NCBI GenBank assembly: GCA_036924285.1
Contig: JAYKYS010000012.1
Location: 7,626,001-7,690,000 of the forward strand
DNA: 64,000 nt
Direction: 5' to 3'
Origin: Asterella californica
Lineage: Eukaryota; Streptophyta; Marchantiopsida; Marchantiales; Aytoniaceae
This document shows positions 46,556 through 58,837 of this stretch, in pieces. Numbering within the stretch: the first letter of the stretch is position 1; every line of letters starts with the position of its first letter. The notes beneath the pieces are model-generated. The model worked only from the letters and a program-made list of their open reading frames with translations, had not been told where the DNA came from and did not search any database. The translations under genes were made by a program, and so were the position numbers.

Positions 46556-46989
46556 CAGATTACATGGGAAAAGACAAACAGCAAATGCATAACCTGAATT
46601 CCATTGCAAGTGCACCTAGCAGTCGAGTCGGTTTGCTTTTGAACCGTGTTCCACGTGATCTAACTGAACCGAGACAAATCGTTTTGAAAGTTCTGAATCA
46701 AATCATTTACTTGTCGAATCGGTTTCAGAAGTCATTGTCGCAGTCCATTGTGGTTTATTTTGAGAATTTGGTTTTGTTAAAAGCAAGAAATATAAGAATA
46801 CTAAATCGTATCAACTCATCCACATTAATTTATTCTTTAATTCTTCCGGCTGGAAAGATTACGGAATACATTAATTAAAAACTCTCTGGCTCCTAAATGT
46901 ATATGGATGAATATGCATGCAAGATCAACTTGGGGAAATTTTTTCCCGTTTGGTGTTATTAGAAAATATAAAATTTTTAAGTGAAAATT

Positions 46990-47120
46990 CTATATCAAAC
47001 TGAAAAGATTTTTTTTAGTGTTATCTTGTTAATGATTTGTTGATTTACACTTCTCAGTGAAAAGGTTAGTAATAAAACTAAACCTTTGAATATCTTTTAC
47101 CTCTTCCATTCAGACGCTGG
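46990..47120. repeat. AT-rich repeat shared with about 59990-60110
   Basis: Ordered shared words: AAAAGGTTAGTAATAAAACT versus AAAAGATTAGATGATAAACT, then AAACC, then a CATATTTTCCTCTTCC-like word. The two copies point to a dispersed AT-rich element; related CCTCTTCC hairpins lie at 60886 and 61590. Confidence 0.45.
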
Positions 47121-48194
47121 AGACGGTGAATATCCCATATGAAAGATTTATCATCTATAGCATTTTCTGTATAGCCGTTAAGAAGCTGAGTCAGCTCAGG
47201 AGACTCGTGACTCTTTATTTGAGGAGGTCGCGGAGTTTGCTAATATAGTAAATGTCTTGGGATTTTATTTGTTTTGTGGTCTTCTCCTTGTATCTCAAGG
47301 TGAGGGTTTTTCCACCTATCGGTTACGTTATTTTCTTTTATGAAGACTAATTAGAAACAGAAAGGTACTATGCAATCGAAACCACACCATTGTCGTTTAG
47401 TACAAGCGACAAAGAAGCTGGCTCTGAGGTAGAGCAGCGGAAGGACACAACATAATCTTGGAGTTTCTCGTTCACCGCCTACACCACTGACAGCATACAG
47501 AGTATGTGTGACCACGGAACATCAGGATTAGACGCTCCAACGTTATCGACACAAGAACAAAGCTCGGAAAGCTCAATTACGCCGTTCTCCGAGATTCAAC
47601 GCGCGGTATATGATAAGACGCATGACGAGTTCACATGACTGATCAAGGCACGGAACTGACGATTAAAACAAAATGGTAGTCCAATCTCTTCCTAGTCCGG
47701 AATTCACGACTTCAAAATTTCTTTCCAACTTGCCCCGTAAGGATACGACGAAGAAATGCATGACCTTGTACTTGCCGTGCCGTTTCAAGGACCATCGAGT
47801 TGACGATGTTGTATTCAACTGCCGACTTGACCAGGCCACGCATCGCTATTTGACCTGAAGCAGAGTTAGGTTATGTGGCCATGGCCAATAGTGGTCGCAG
47901 AGTTAAGGTGGCGGCTAAAACAAGACAATCTCAACGCCTTTTGTAAGCGGAATGCACGGAAGGAGTCATTCAGCCTTGTACCTGCAGGTACGAGTTGATT
48001 CTACATTGCATTTTGATTGGCATGATCACAGCATTTTATGGTTGGGCTGCTGTCCCAACCAGAAACGAAAGAGAAGGAAACAGACAGTTTAAAGTCTTGG
48101 TCATGCGAGCATACGCGACTGATCAAACTGACCTTAACATGACTTATTGATTATAAGTTTTTCTTCTGACCTTACATACATTGAGACATTGTAG

Positions 48195-48236
48195 TTTACA
48201 AAAACTTTTGTAAACTTTTGTAAACTTTTGTAAACA
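48195..48236. repeat. 11-bp tandem repeat, three units
   Basis: AACTTTTGTAA is repeated three times in tandem. With the preceding GTTTACAAAA it also forms a short palindrome. Confidence 0.8.
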
Positions 48237-49003
48237 TTGTCACCCGGCGCTGCGTCTCTGTTGAACACCAAAGAGCGTAGTTTCAAGTTTGGTACTTCTT
48301 CGGTGCACTGTGGTTCTTTGCTGCCTACTTGTATGTATAGTTTAGGTTATATTTGAGCTGAGTTCAGCCAGGGACTAGGCAGTCATGTCTAGATACACAG
48401 ATAAAATGTACCATAGAACAAGGATTGTGTCAACGTGAATGAGCTCACGTGCAATAAGGGGGTGGTTCAACCTTTTGAGTGAAGATTACAGGTGCGTAAG
48501 AGAGCGGCGATCCGGAATACGTGAGCTCATATCAGCGGAGCAGCGAATGTCTTGCTGCGTCAATGACAGTGCTGCCTACTTTGCCGGTACTTTTCTTTTA
48601 CTGGTACATGCTGCATCTAGGACAAGATGGATGCAGCCAGTATATCAAGTCGTGAATCCGAAGATCGCGTGAATTTTGGTCGCTTTAATTGCTGTAGTCG
48701 CACTGCTGTACAGATGTGGAATGGGTCTTCAATGTTCATCGCGATAAGCGCGAATGGAAGGTCCTAAAATTTATGTGCATGTGATTTCCTGAGAAAGAGC
48801 TCAGATCATGAGAGTTCCTGCTTCACTGAGGCCCCTGCTCCGAAGGCCCTATTTAAAAGCAGCACTCAGGTTCCCTGTTATTGAGCCCGAGTGTTTGAAA
48901 CTAGCATCAGCGGCAGATCCGCAAGCGTAGTTTCAGTTCACCAGTGTTCACCAGTTTCAGTTCACATATTTGGATGATCTGGACCTGACCGCACGCTGTC
49001 AGA

Positions 49004-49048
49004 TCTGCTCAGTGACCTGTACCAGGTCACACTCTGCTCAGTGACCTG
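49004..49048. repeat. Short direct and inverted repeat
   Basis: TCTGCTCAGTGACCTG occurs at 49004-49019 and 49033-49048. Between them GTGACCTG and CAGGTCAC form an 8-bp inverted repeat. Confidence 0.7.
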
Positions 49049-50569
49049 GTACAGGAGCTAAATGGATAGCGGCCCAGTAGTGTTTGGGAACTACTATAAA
49101 GTTATAGAACAACCGGAAATTTCCTGCACTTACGGGCATCAGCGGGCAAGTCGTTGAGAGTTGCCAGTATACTTGTAGACTTGTCGATATACAGATTGGC
49201 AGATTATTGTTTTAGTGGTAATCTTTTAGAACTTGGCGAACTTCCCTACTTTGGAAACTCATAAGCATCCTCGAGTGGAAACTCAGTGAAGACGCCTATT
49301 CCACTTGCCAAGTGGCAGGTGGTACGAGCAGGTAAACCGCAAGTTTGCTTTTTGGTCTGTACCGTGAATGAACGCTTCGGCGCAGCAACTGTTTCGGATC
49401 CTAACATGCTCTTTGCTACTTTATGAACCATGTGCTTTAGTGCAGGGCTGCGAATAGACCATGAAGATTGTTGTCTTGGACGGCTAATCTGGGATCTCGG
49501 TACATCTAATCTACGTCTCTTCTCGAGGATCCACATCAACAACTGTTGCTTTTAAGGTTAAGTTGAATCTCTTCCCACTTTTCAGGACCTCCCACATTCT
49601 GAGGAAAATAAGATTAATCCGTATCCGTATGGATGTGCACCAATCAAATCATCTGCGGGGGAGATCTTTTACAACAATTCATGATACTGGCCCATTATTC
49701 CCCGTTATGAAGTCGGATGAAACAATACATCTCGTCTTCCCTGAGTTCCCTACTTACGGACAAAGAAAGGACGCACGTAGATGATCTTTACATCGTGGAG
49801 TTCATGCTGAAGAAAAGTTTGAGAGATTAATTCTGACTCCGGTTCCAGTGGGGCTTCACGACTTCACCCTGCTCTAATGTTTTGCCAAGTTAAAAGAGAC
49901 GACGAAGCTCTTTACCAGGTTAACTCATCTTAACAAGGATCTTGCCAGGAACCCACCCCACTCCCACGTAGCCTTTGATTATCTACGGCTCTCCCGAGTC
50001 CCAACAGGGCGAGTCAAAGTTCACGGTTGAAGGATACAAAAGATCCGCGGTCATGCCCATCCCCTTGTTGCACTGTAGTCGCTTTCTTTGCGTGTGGGTT
50101 GTGCCAGTAAACCTCATCTTGCAACCCAACCAAACAGGATAAGATTCTTTGCCATTCACAAGTACAAAGAGTACGGTATTAGAAAGAGGATGATTCCGTG
50201 TTAGATGACATTCTTGAATCGTTTTACTTGGGTCCATGCTGGATGTTTATCTTCTCTGCAGTGGCTATGCAGGCAAGAGTGCAAAGATTACATTGTAAAG
50301 TAGGAAGTTTTTAATGAGACTTACTCCAGTAGGTTAATTCTTTTCCTTGACCCTCGAGAAAGTCGGAGAAACTCGAAGTCGAGTTGGTCATGAGTGCTGC
50401 TCATCAACCATGACCATTATAGAGCCATTGGCATCGATCTGAATCTCTACATTTTTGACGTTACTGGGAGTGGAGTAAAGGAACAGAGTTCCTCGAGACA
50501 TAAGAAAAAGACCAAAAGCTTTTCTGACGTGTAAATAAAATTGAATAATTCAGTTTTGTAATATAAAGA

Positions 50570-50643
50570 CAATTATTTACTTAGAATAGAGCCTAGTGCT
50601 GCAATGCAATTATTTACTTAGAATAGAGCCTACTGCTGCAATG
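50570..50643. repeat. 37-bp tandem duplication
   Basis: Two units, 50570-50606 and 50607-50643, differ at one base. The unit starts CAATTATTTACTTAGAATAG. A simple recent tandem duplication. Confidence 0.9.
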
Positions 50644-52500
50644 CAGCAGCCTTGTTCTTCCATGGTCGTCTTACCTAAAAAACAACAGTTTCCTCATGCC
50701 TGAAACCTGGGCCGAGGTCCACCATGCATCGAATACTTGTTCTGGCTTACGTACAATTAACTGACCTCCATCATGGTTTTTCTTTATAGATATGATTTTC
50801 TTTGGTAAAGAAGTCACTTGAGAGGACAAATGACTCACTTCTGCTACAAGGTCAGGTAGGAGAGTCTCCACTATGGTTTACATCTGTATATCTGTCTGAG
50901 TTCAGTCTTGCTTTTACTCTGACCCCTTACGGTGTGCGCTGATAATTAGATAAGTCAATTGTGAGATTTTCGAACACGGCTGGAAACGTGAGTCAGTAGG
51001 AACAGTTCTCGTTCTTTCCAAGCAGTAAGGCTTTCTCGAATGTGTGTACACACGATTCCTGACGCGCATGCAATTTGTTCCATGAAACACAGCTTTGGGC
51101 ATTGTCACACGTTACACAATACAGGAAGAATGATTGTAGTACACCGAATAATAACATTGAACGATCAATAAACAACTCCATTGTGTAACTCTGGATATCC
51201 ACCATTCCAGCTTTTATTCTCATTTTTACTCCTATTTTTAGAGGCCAATATCACATCTTTGGGACAGAAAACGTAAGCAGGAAAGCAACCCAAGAGACCA
51301 TATAACAGCAAAGCCTCTGCAAGCTACGGGAAAGAGGAATGAAGGTGAAAAGAGCAGAGGCTGCTGCAGGACTTGCAGAGCCTGAAGCAGCCAAGACTTC
51401 ATCCGGACCTCGATGACTCGCTGTCTGCTGCATTTCTGCTCTCTGTGGGTCTAAATTGTTGTAGGAACGGAAGGGATTGGTTCTTCTCTCTGAAGCGTTG
51501 ATACTGACCTTGTACGGCACTGGTTAGTTGACCTTCTGAAGCTGCGGGTGACAAACTTCTACTAACAGAGCAAGAAATGGAGGAGGAACAGAAGTTGATT
51601 TTGCAGGTCCAGACACCATCCACTTGTTTGAGATTCGAAGTGGGACCTATCGGCGGCAGTCTGTACGGTATTTCACTACGGTAGTCCTCGTTCGAAAGCA
51701 GCCGCGCCCGAGAACCCAACGTCATATGTTCAACGACTCATGGACTTCGCGCCTAAGTGATGAGAAAGAACCTCGGGACTAGAACTAATCTGCGTTTTCT
51801 TGTTTTTGGCGACTCCTGGACTCCTCTGCTACTGACACAGCGTCAAGAGTTTTCCACGCACATTGTTTTGCCTTTAGCGGGACGAGGTATAGTCCGCAGA
51901 TAGTTGTCACAGAGAATCCGGGTCGGGATCGGAGTGGGAGGATTAGACACTCTCTCGATGAGCGACAGCGGCAGAAGACATGGTCCAAGCTGATTGATGT
52001 CTGCTTCCCAAGAAGTTGGTAGCTTCATTGACTCCGGGTGTGAATCCAGCATTATACAGATAGTGCAATGACTCGGTCTTCGGAATGTATCAGCCGTCTC
52101 TCTGAATGGGTACCGGGCACCAGAGCTCGATTATCCAGCAGAGCAGTATGTTCCGACCTGGTGTCATCCGAATCACATCTCACCTACCGGGGCAGCAACA
52201 TTAGCCTGTTTCGGCTTGCACGCTCTAATTTGTGATCTGGTCTTCATAGCCTGACATGAAAGACTCGAGGTTTGTGGCGACAGGTGGTGTTTAGCTTCTA
52301 GCTGCAGAACCGTCAGCCCAGCCGCAGTTGTGCGTCCCTTGTGTTGCGCTTGTGGGTTTGGATTTTAGACAGGGAGCATTTCTCTTTTGTTGTAGGGTGG
52401 CAACCTGTTGTTCCTTTCTACATCTACAGACGTGGGAGGGAGTCTATGCCTGTGCGATTCGTCGGAGATGTATAGATTCAGCTCAGGGAGTTGAAGTGCA

Positions 52501-55434
52501 ATGAGGCAGATACAGCGCAAGCGGTCGCTGTCCCCTGGGCGTGCAGGATCCAGTGGGAGGTGGGCACTTCTTGTCTTCGTATGTTTGATCTTTATTGGGT
52601 TTCTCTGGTTTAGTGTCCCTGGAGAGGACGGAGATGATGTGTTGAGGAGGACTGAGGATTGGGCCGAGGAGGTCGGTTATCAACTGGGATCTGTCAATGA
52701 GAGCAGTATAATTAGTGACTTGAGTAGTTCGGAGAAGAAGGCTGTATTGATGGAGAAGGAAGGTCCGAAGAAAGCAATCACTAGATCTTCGAGAAGCCTT
52801 GGAAGCAGCAGGCGAGAGGGGGTTGAAGAAAAACGAAGAGATGGGAAGGAAAAAGAACAGGAAGACATTGAAAGTTCAGAGCTCTGCGACCGAACCAAAT
52901 ATCCAGCCGCATGGGAGCTGAAATCCGACCAGCTCACAATTTTGATCAACGGGTTCGCTGAAGCCCGCCTTACTCTGCTGCAGAAACACGTGCGGATGTA
53001 CTCCATGATCCCCATGATCCATTCCATTTACATTCTCTGGAGCAACACCTCGACGCCCGCTGGACTTCTGCAAGAACTAAGCTTCGAAAGCCTAGGAGCA
53101 CCGATCTATCTCGTCAGGCAGCAATCCACAAGCCTCAATGACCGATTCTTGCCCAGACCCTACATTAAAACCAGAGCCGTGATGATTTGTGACGATGACA
53201 TCACGGTGGACCCAAAGAGCCTAACTTTCGCTTTGGACGTATGGAGAGAGGAACAAGGCAGGATCGTGGGTTTCTTCCCTCGCTCACACGCCTACGAATT
53301 AGACTCCAAAGCGTGGATGTATGTGAAACAACAGGGAAAGTATTCCATCATGCTCACTAAGCTGATGATTCTAGCCACCGAGTACTTATACCTGTACACT
53401 TGTGAAATGCCCAAGGGAGTCAAAGACTATGTCGATGAGGGGATGAATTGTGAGGACATTGCTATGAATTTCGTTGTGTCGAGCCACAGTGGAAAGGGTC
53501 CCCTCCTGGTGGAGGGCAAGCCCCGGGACTGGGGAGACACGCGTAACACGGACGAAGAGGACCTGAGCGCAGGTGCACTGAGTGGACGAGCGGGTCACAG
53601 GAAGAACAGAGGAGATTGCATCACAGTGTTCCAGAAATTCTGGAATGGTATGCAGCTGAAGTTCAGTTACACGAAGGCGGTAGCCGAGCTCGATGAAGAG
53701 GTATACTGCGACAAATTTGGCTACTTAATTGACTGCGACAAGCAAGTGACATCCAAACGAGAGGCCCGCCGCTACGTGGGGGAGAATGTGGTTTCGTACA
53801 TTCACCGCTACGCTTACGCCACATTCTTGCCTTCGAATTCGCACTTGAACATGTCAATTCTGTTGGCGCAGTCTTTACGTAGCTCGGGGACAGTTCACGA
53901 CCTCGTACTACTGGTGGATCCCTCCTGTAATGCAATTCAAAAGAACCATGTAATTCACGAACACTTTGATGAGGTGGTGATCCTGCAGAACTCACAGGGT
54001 GCAGATAATGCAAACCAGCTCGGTAAACTGTATGCCTGGCTCTTGACTGATTACGACAAGGTAGTGTACCTGGAAACTGATTCCCTTGTGCTATGCAATC
54101 TGGATCATCTTTTTTTGCTGTCGGAACCAGCGGCTGCCCCTAGGATATTCATGCCAGGGAAGTTCAGCACGGGCTTGCTGGTGTTGAAGCCTTCGAATGT
54201 GACGTACAACCAGCTGGTGAAGAGTCTGGGTAGGGTTCGGATGCTTACTAATCGAGGAAGACAGTATCTCCTGAACTCGCATTTCAGCGGATGGTTCCAA
54301 ATGCCTGTTGAGAACCGGTTGCCTGCACGGTACAATACACCGGTGGTATTTTCCAAGCAGCTGCAAACTCCGATCTGGTTTGATGTGAACCGTGCATTTG
54401 AACTGTTAGGACCTCCTATGGTCTTGAGGTATGGAAGCGCGAAGATTTCCTCTAGGCATGTCGATCGTGCTTATGGTATTGTCAATTCTTGGTGCGTTTC
54501 TCGCTTCAGGCTCTTCGAAGCTCTCGAGGACAATGCCTTCCATCCTTTGGATGATGACAACATGACGTTTTTCAGCTGGGTGCATGCCGAGAAGTGGAAT
54601 GCGAGTGACATGATATGGCCACCACCTCCTGCGGTGACTCCGATGACCATCTCCTCCTCTGTCGAGAAGTCGGAGTTAAGGGAAGCATTTGTTACGGCTT
54701 TGTGGAAAGAGGAGACTTTCTCTTTGGAAGGATGGGCTGAGTCTTTCCATCACCATCACTCAGTTCGATACGGTCGTAGAATGGTGCTGCTCGTATTGTC
54801 ATCCTTGGACCCGGAGTACTACGCTCATTACCGTTCCTACTTTGATGAGGTTAGAATAGTGAGTCCAGTCGTTTCTAATGGAAGAGCTGCTCATGGATCC
54901 TTTACTCTGCTGCACTTGTGGAACCAGACAGATTATGACAAACTGGTCTACGTCGCTTCTACCTCTGTGTTCGTGGACAATTGCTACTCGTTATTGGACT
55001 ACAATCCCTTCGCAGCGGTTCCGAGTACTTTCCCTCCTGATTCATTCTCGAGTGAGGTGATGGTGGTACAACCAGATGAGCAGACCTATAACATTCTCCT
55101 ACGTAAGCTTTTGGTGTATGATTACCCTAGTCAGCCTGTAGAGCAATTTTTGAATGGGCATTACAACGGTTGGTACCAAAGTACCACTCTGCATCGTATC
55201 AGTCATCACTACAGTGTGAATATGGCTTTTGAGTCCCACCTTCGGAATTCTCCTTCTCCATGGAAAGTCCTGAGTTTTAACTTGGAGTGGCTACCAAATG
55301 CGGAAGCAAATTTGACAAGTTTGTGGAAGGGTGCGGTCTGTGATCTGAAGTCGACAGCAAGATTGCCAGACTTGGTCTCACCTTTCTGTAAGGCGTTAGG
55401 TGTCGAGCTTGACACCAACAACAAGACTCTTTAG
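52501..55434 (+). CDS. GT64-GT8-GT8-like fusion glycosyltransferase
   Basis: A predicted Golgi type II membrane protein of 977 residues from one uninterrupted exon. A short basic N-terminus precedes a membrane anchor (residues 21-38) and a charged stem (40-140). Residues about 140-400 form a GT64 (exostosin/EXTL2-like) domain: QLTILINGFAEARLTLLQKH, DXD motif DDD at 231-233, and NCEDIAMNF at 316-324, the counterpart of the EXTL2 catalytic region. Residues about 433-700 form a glycogenin-like GT8 domain: YAYATFLPSNSHLNMSILLA, DYDKVVYLETDSLV (517-530; ETD where DxD is usual) and FSTGLLVLKPS. Residues about 757-945 look like a second GT8 unit (DYDKLVYVASTSVFVDN, QFLNGHYNGWYQ versus QYLLNSHFSGWFQ), but its metal motif is replaced by AST, so it is probably inactive. 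Known plant GT64 enzymes act on glycolipids or cell-wall glycans; the donor and acceptor here are unknown. Confidence 0.9.
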   Translation: MRQIQRKRSLSPGRAGSSGRWALLVFVCLIFIGFLWFSVPGEDGDDVLRRTEDWAEEVGYQLGSVNESSIISDLSSSEKKAVLMEKEGPKKAITRSSRSLGSSRREGVEEKRRDGKEKEQEDIESSELCDRTKYPAAWELKSDQLTILINGFAEARLTLLQKHVRMYSMIPMIHSIYILWSNTSTPAGLLQELSFESLGAPIYLVRQQSTSLNDRFLPRPYIKTRAVMICDDDITVDPKSLTFALDVWREEQGRIVGFFPRSHAYELDSKAWMYVKQQGKYSIMLTKLMILATEYLYLYTCEMPKGVKDYVDEGMNCEDIAMNFVVSSHSGKGPLLVEGKPRDWGDTRNTDEEDLSAGALSGRAGHRKNRGDCITVFQKFWNGMQLKFSYTKAVAELDEEVYCDKFGYLIDCDKQVTSKREARRYVGENVVSYIHRYAYATFLPSNSHLNMSILLAQSLRSSGTVHDLVLLVDPSCNAIQKNHVIHEHFDEVVILQNSQGADNANQLGKLYAWLLTDYDKVVYLETDSLVLCNLDHLFLLSEPAAAPRIFMPGKFSTGLLVLKPSNVTYNQLVKSLGRVRMLTNRGRQYLLNSHFSGWFQMPVENRLPARYNTPVVFSKQLQTPIWFDVNRAFELLGPPMVLRYGSAKISSRHVDRAYGIVNSWCVSRFRLFEALEDNAFHPLDDDNMTFFSWVHAEKWNASDMIWPPPPAVTPMTISSSVEKSELREAFVTALWKEETFSLEGWAESFHHHHSVRYGRRMVLLVLSSLDPEYYAHYRSYFDEVRIVSPVVSNGRAAHGSFTLLHLWNQTDYDKLVYVASTSVFVDNCYSLLDYNPFAAVPSTFPPDSFSSEVMVVQPDEQTYNILLRKLLVYDYPSQPVEQFLNGHYNGWYQSTTLHRISHHYSVNMAFESHLRNSPSPWKVLSFNLEWLPNAEANLTSLWKGAVCDLKSTARLPDLVSPFCKALGVELDTNNKTL

Positions 55435-57430
55435 TTCTGAATGCATTTATACCTGCAGAGTTCTGATATGTCCCTGGAGAGTTGGTGCCTGCATGTCACC
55501 ACAGCGACTTCAGTATACTTTGGGCTCAGAAAGCCAAGTGTTGGATGGAAGTGACAGTTATCATGGGATTAGTTGGGGGTAGGAGAAACATAGTCACTGC
55601 GTCACCAATGATTGGTTCTTGCCTGATACCGAGACTTCACTATCGAAGGAGAGTCTAAGGTGAATACTCCTTACTCGTTTGCTACAGCACACAACCGGCT
55701 AGGATTGCTAGGTGTAGAAAGTATCTAAATCCCTCTTACCTCGATGTCGAACTTGTAAACTGGTAACTTGCACATCATTCGTGTTAGTAAGCGTTACAGT
55801 CGTTTAGCTTGTATGAACCAAGAGAGGAGTGAGAGGTTGAATTGGCGTCTACTCTTGATAGTTGAGCTAGACATCATCACATATTCAGCTTCAGCAGCAA
55901 CAAAGGTCATGCGTAATGCTGGTTTAACCAGGGATTTTGTTTGTTTGTTTGAGTTTGATCCTTCGTGCTTCTGATGACTTCAGTTGTCACTGGGACAGGA
56001 GTTAAATTGTCCCAGTCCTTAGATATGATTATCCGAAATTTAGCCATGATTGTCCGAAATTTAGTCAACAGTAAGATAATGTCTTGTACTTCTTCATCGG
56101 CTTCAGGTGAGCTGTTCAAGTCGACTCTACCTTGCTGGAAATGCCTTCAAAATCCCTTTTGCTCATTGCATTGTTAAAATGCACATATGTGACAGGTATG
56201 GGATCCGATCAGCATGCGAGGCAGGTCAGTTCCAGCGGGATCTATTGGCACGATTTTTGTGACAGGTTCATCACATGATGCTCTTTGTGCATGTTCTGCC
56301 AAGGTGAACGGGATTTTACAACTGCCATACAAGGTAATGAAACGAGTCATCGAGAGAGGCGGCATAATTGCAGGCAGTAATGTGTATCAATATTTTTCGC
56401 CCCAGCAGGAGGTCGGTTCAGTTTTGGAGTGTTTTTCAGCATTCTGGCTGTGTAAAATTCGTCATATACAGAATTGACTTCGCCCTATGGCCAATCGGTC
56501 CCTGAACCTGCAGTAGAATGATTTAGAGGATCAGGAGAATGGTTTAGAGGATCAGGAGAGCCTGCATTTCCGATACTGTTTTCCGCAAGTGAGATTCACT
56601 GATGTCACTTAATTAGTGTTGTCAATAAGCGTACTATCGGCTTCCTATCTTTCACTGGCTTACTATAAGTGGAGCAAGGAAGCATTGTACAGTCAAGAGC
56701 ATGCTGGGTAGAGAATAATGTACACAACTGTATATTACATCTTGGAGGTTTAACACAATTACTTTTTGTTGCTGTATAGCTTCTCAGCAATGCACTCACT
56801 AATTTATCTTTCTCAAGAACTCTCTATCGTTTTCTTATGCGTGGAGCTGCACACTCACAGTATGCACCATTCACACTTCTATGTTTGACGTACTTTTGCT
56901 TTGTGAACGGCGGAAAGAAATGAGTGCTATGGTCCACTTAATGTTCCAACCGTGTAACTTCTGATACGAATGAAAAATAACTCTCCCAATTCGACGTCAT
57001 TCTTTTGTTCTCGTTTGAAACTTGGTGTATGACAGTGGGACAGTACATGTGGTGTGTGTCACTCGTTCTTGTGTTGTGGGCCAAGGCGCGTTCCTTGAGG
57101 ACTCGTTTTGTAGGAGCGATGGACTGCCCGAAAACACTCCTTCAGCTGGAAGGGCAGTCTTTACCGTTGCTGGGTAGACAACTGTCCCCGAGTCCCCGAG
57201 CGGGGACCCCCAACTGTAATACACAGTGCATGCAATCTTACGACAGCCAGCTTGTGTCCCCTAGCCTTTGAGGTTGGTGGAATTGTGAGCACTTTTGCTC
57301 ATTGAAGTGAAATCAGCCAGGGTTAGAGACCTGGTGTCCTCTAAACGTTCTGTACTATTAAAGCCCGGGTGCCCCTGTAAATACGCCTGGTAACCAGGAG
57401 GACTTCATTATGCGAGTGGGCTGTTTGCTA
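55435..57430. other. Intergenic DNA downstream of the GT gene
   Basis: No gene is supported. It includes the 3' UTR of the glycosyltransferase gene, a 9-bp inverted repeat (ACTGGGACA at 55989-55997 with its complement at 56008-56016), a direct repeat of ATCCGAAATTTAG / GTCCGAAATTTAG (about 56030-56065), and a GACTGCCC...GGGCAGTC inverted repeat near 57122-57161. Confidence 0.45.
56518..56559. repeat. 21-bp tandem duplication
   Basis: Two units (56518-56538 and 56539-56559) differing at one base; the unit is ATGATTTAGAGGATCAGGAG plus A. Confidence 0.85.
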
Positions 57431-58835
57431 ACGAAGAGATCTAACTGTTAAGACCTAAAATACTTTTGCTGATAGCAAGAAAATTCCCCGTTGACTTGTC
57501 ACAACAACCTTGCAATTCTCTTGATCAAATAAGATTTCCAACGGGCTTCAGTTATCGTTCCAACACAAGAGATTAGGTACGTACCAAACATCTTTGATTT
57601 TATGATTTGACCAGAGGGTAAGGAAACATGTATACAACTTGAGCTTTCCATTCTGTGTCTGGTGCATCTGTTAGTGCGATTTTAGGACCTTGAGTGATTT
57701 AGCGATACTCTTTTAACTACTCTTTTCTTGCAGTAATATGGTGAGATGCACCAGAGTCGATCCACCACTTGGTTCTTGGTTATCACTTCATCATAAAACG
57801 ATTTCTCATAGTTTTTTTCACATTGAATCTCTTCGTGACTAGTGATTCCGAAGAAGTTAGCGGTGTGGTGATTATCGACTTGATGATTTTAAGCATGCTC
57901 TATCCAGTATCTGTCACTCCAAGCTTTCTTATGACATTATTCGTAAACAAAGTTACTTGGGACTTTACAGAAATTGCATCTACCTGGTTTCTTATTTGAA
58001 GAAACTCATGATGGTTATTAGGACTTTGACCTTCAGAAGGTTTCAGCGACTCTCTCTGTTTTGTATTTCTTGAAGTAAAGTCTGATCCAGATTCCTGAAA
58101 TTTTTCATATGTATTCGCATTCTTTTCTCTTGCCAAGAAAGCTCTGTCTACTGTTCCATCTCTCTTGATCATACCTGTAGATTGAGTTCTTCTTGGAAGC
58201 TAAACTCTATAATTCTTCTAAAGAACCTGCATTTTTCCTAACGTCAATCGCTTTGACAACACTATCAAAGGAACTAGGAAAACTGTGTAGTATCATCAAG
58301 ATCGAATCTTAGTCTTTTATTTTCTCCTCTACGTAATTCAACTCTTCGATCATATTCTTGATCACAGTAAAATGTGTTTCTATGGACGTATCTTTTTACG
58401 TCATTAGCGTGTTGAACCTTTCACGAATCCTTCTTCGTCATTTTGATGCATACTCATGTTTCTTAGCAAAGAAATCCCACGCTTCTTTGATGTCTTGGTT
58501 GATCGAACACCAATGACTTCACCATCCTTGATAGTCATTTTGATTATTGATAGAACTTGCTGATCTCGCTTTTGAGCACGTTATGGTAATCGTTGAATTA
58601 CACGTCCTCGACATCACCTCAATGTCTGTAACGATATCCGTAAGATCATAAAAGCAAGAATTGCCTTGACCTTGAACTTCCATAGTGAATAGTTCATACT
58701 GTCAAGCTTATAATAAATTACCGCTTATGGTTACTGACTCCATGGAGATCAATTAATCATCCTCTTGATTTCAATGGTGATGAGAGAACTATAACTGCTC
58801 ACACTGATCGCTTAACACAAATGCTCCGATACCAA
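57430..58835 (-). pseudogene. Ty1/copia gag-protease remnant
   Basis: Minus-strand order from the primer site: gag with IKEAWDFFAKKHEYA (about 58447-58491), IETHFTVIKNMIEELNYVEE (about 58340-58390) and LHSFPSSFDSVVKAI (about 58245-58290), matching the copia gag UBN2-type domain. A degraded zinc-knuckle-like CNFCK follows near 57930. Then comes the aspartic protease motif WWIDSGASHHIT (57732-57770). Sequence after it resembles the start of the pol polyprotein down to about 57430, and integrase and RT are absent. Several stops interrupt the frame, so it is non-functional. Confidence 0.8.
58824..58835 (-). other. Copia primer-binding site (initiator Met tRNA)
   Basis: On the minus strand this reads TGGTATCGGAGC, one base from the TGGTATCAGAGC typical of plant copia elements primed by initiator Met tRNA. 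It lies directly between the gag region and the LTR, as expected. Confidence 0.8.
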
Positions 58836-58837
58836 AT

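Larger units (their letters stand above)
47121..52400. other. Intergenic region, no supported gene
   Basis: Several open frames of 60-108 codons occur on both strands, but none shows a recognised domain or codon bias. Base composition is more balanced than in the AT-rich duplicated region. Short repeats inside it are listed separately. Exons of a spliced gene could be hidden, for example near 47673-47858, but I cannot support one. Confidence 0.4.

Noticed and set aside
46564..46878. 104-codon plus-strand frame
   Set aside because: No recognised domain, lies in repeat-rich AT DNA beside a TIR element, and has no supporting context.
49246..49542. 98-codon minus-strand frame rich in Arg and Ser
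   Set aside because: No homologous motif recognised and no splice or promoter context; could be chance.
52680..54366. Minus-strand frames up to 116 codons
   Set aside because: Antisense shadows of the glycosyltransferase gene, with no domain features.
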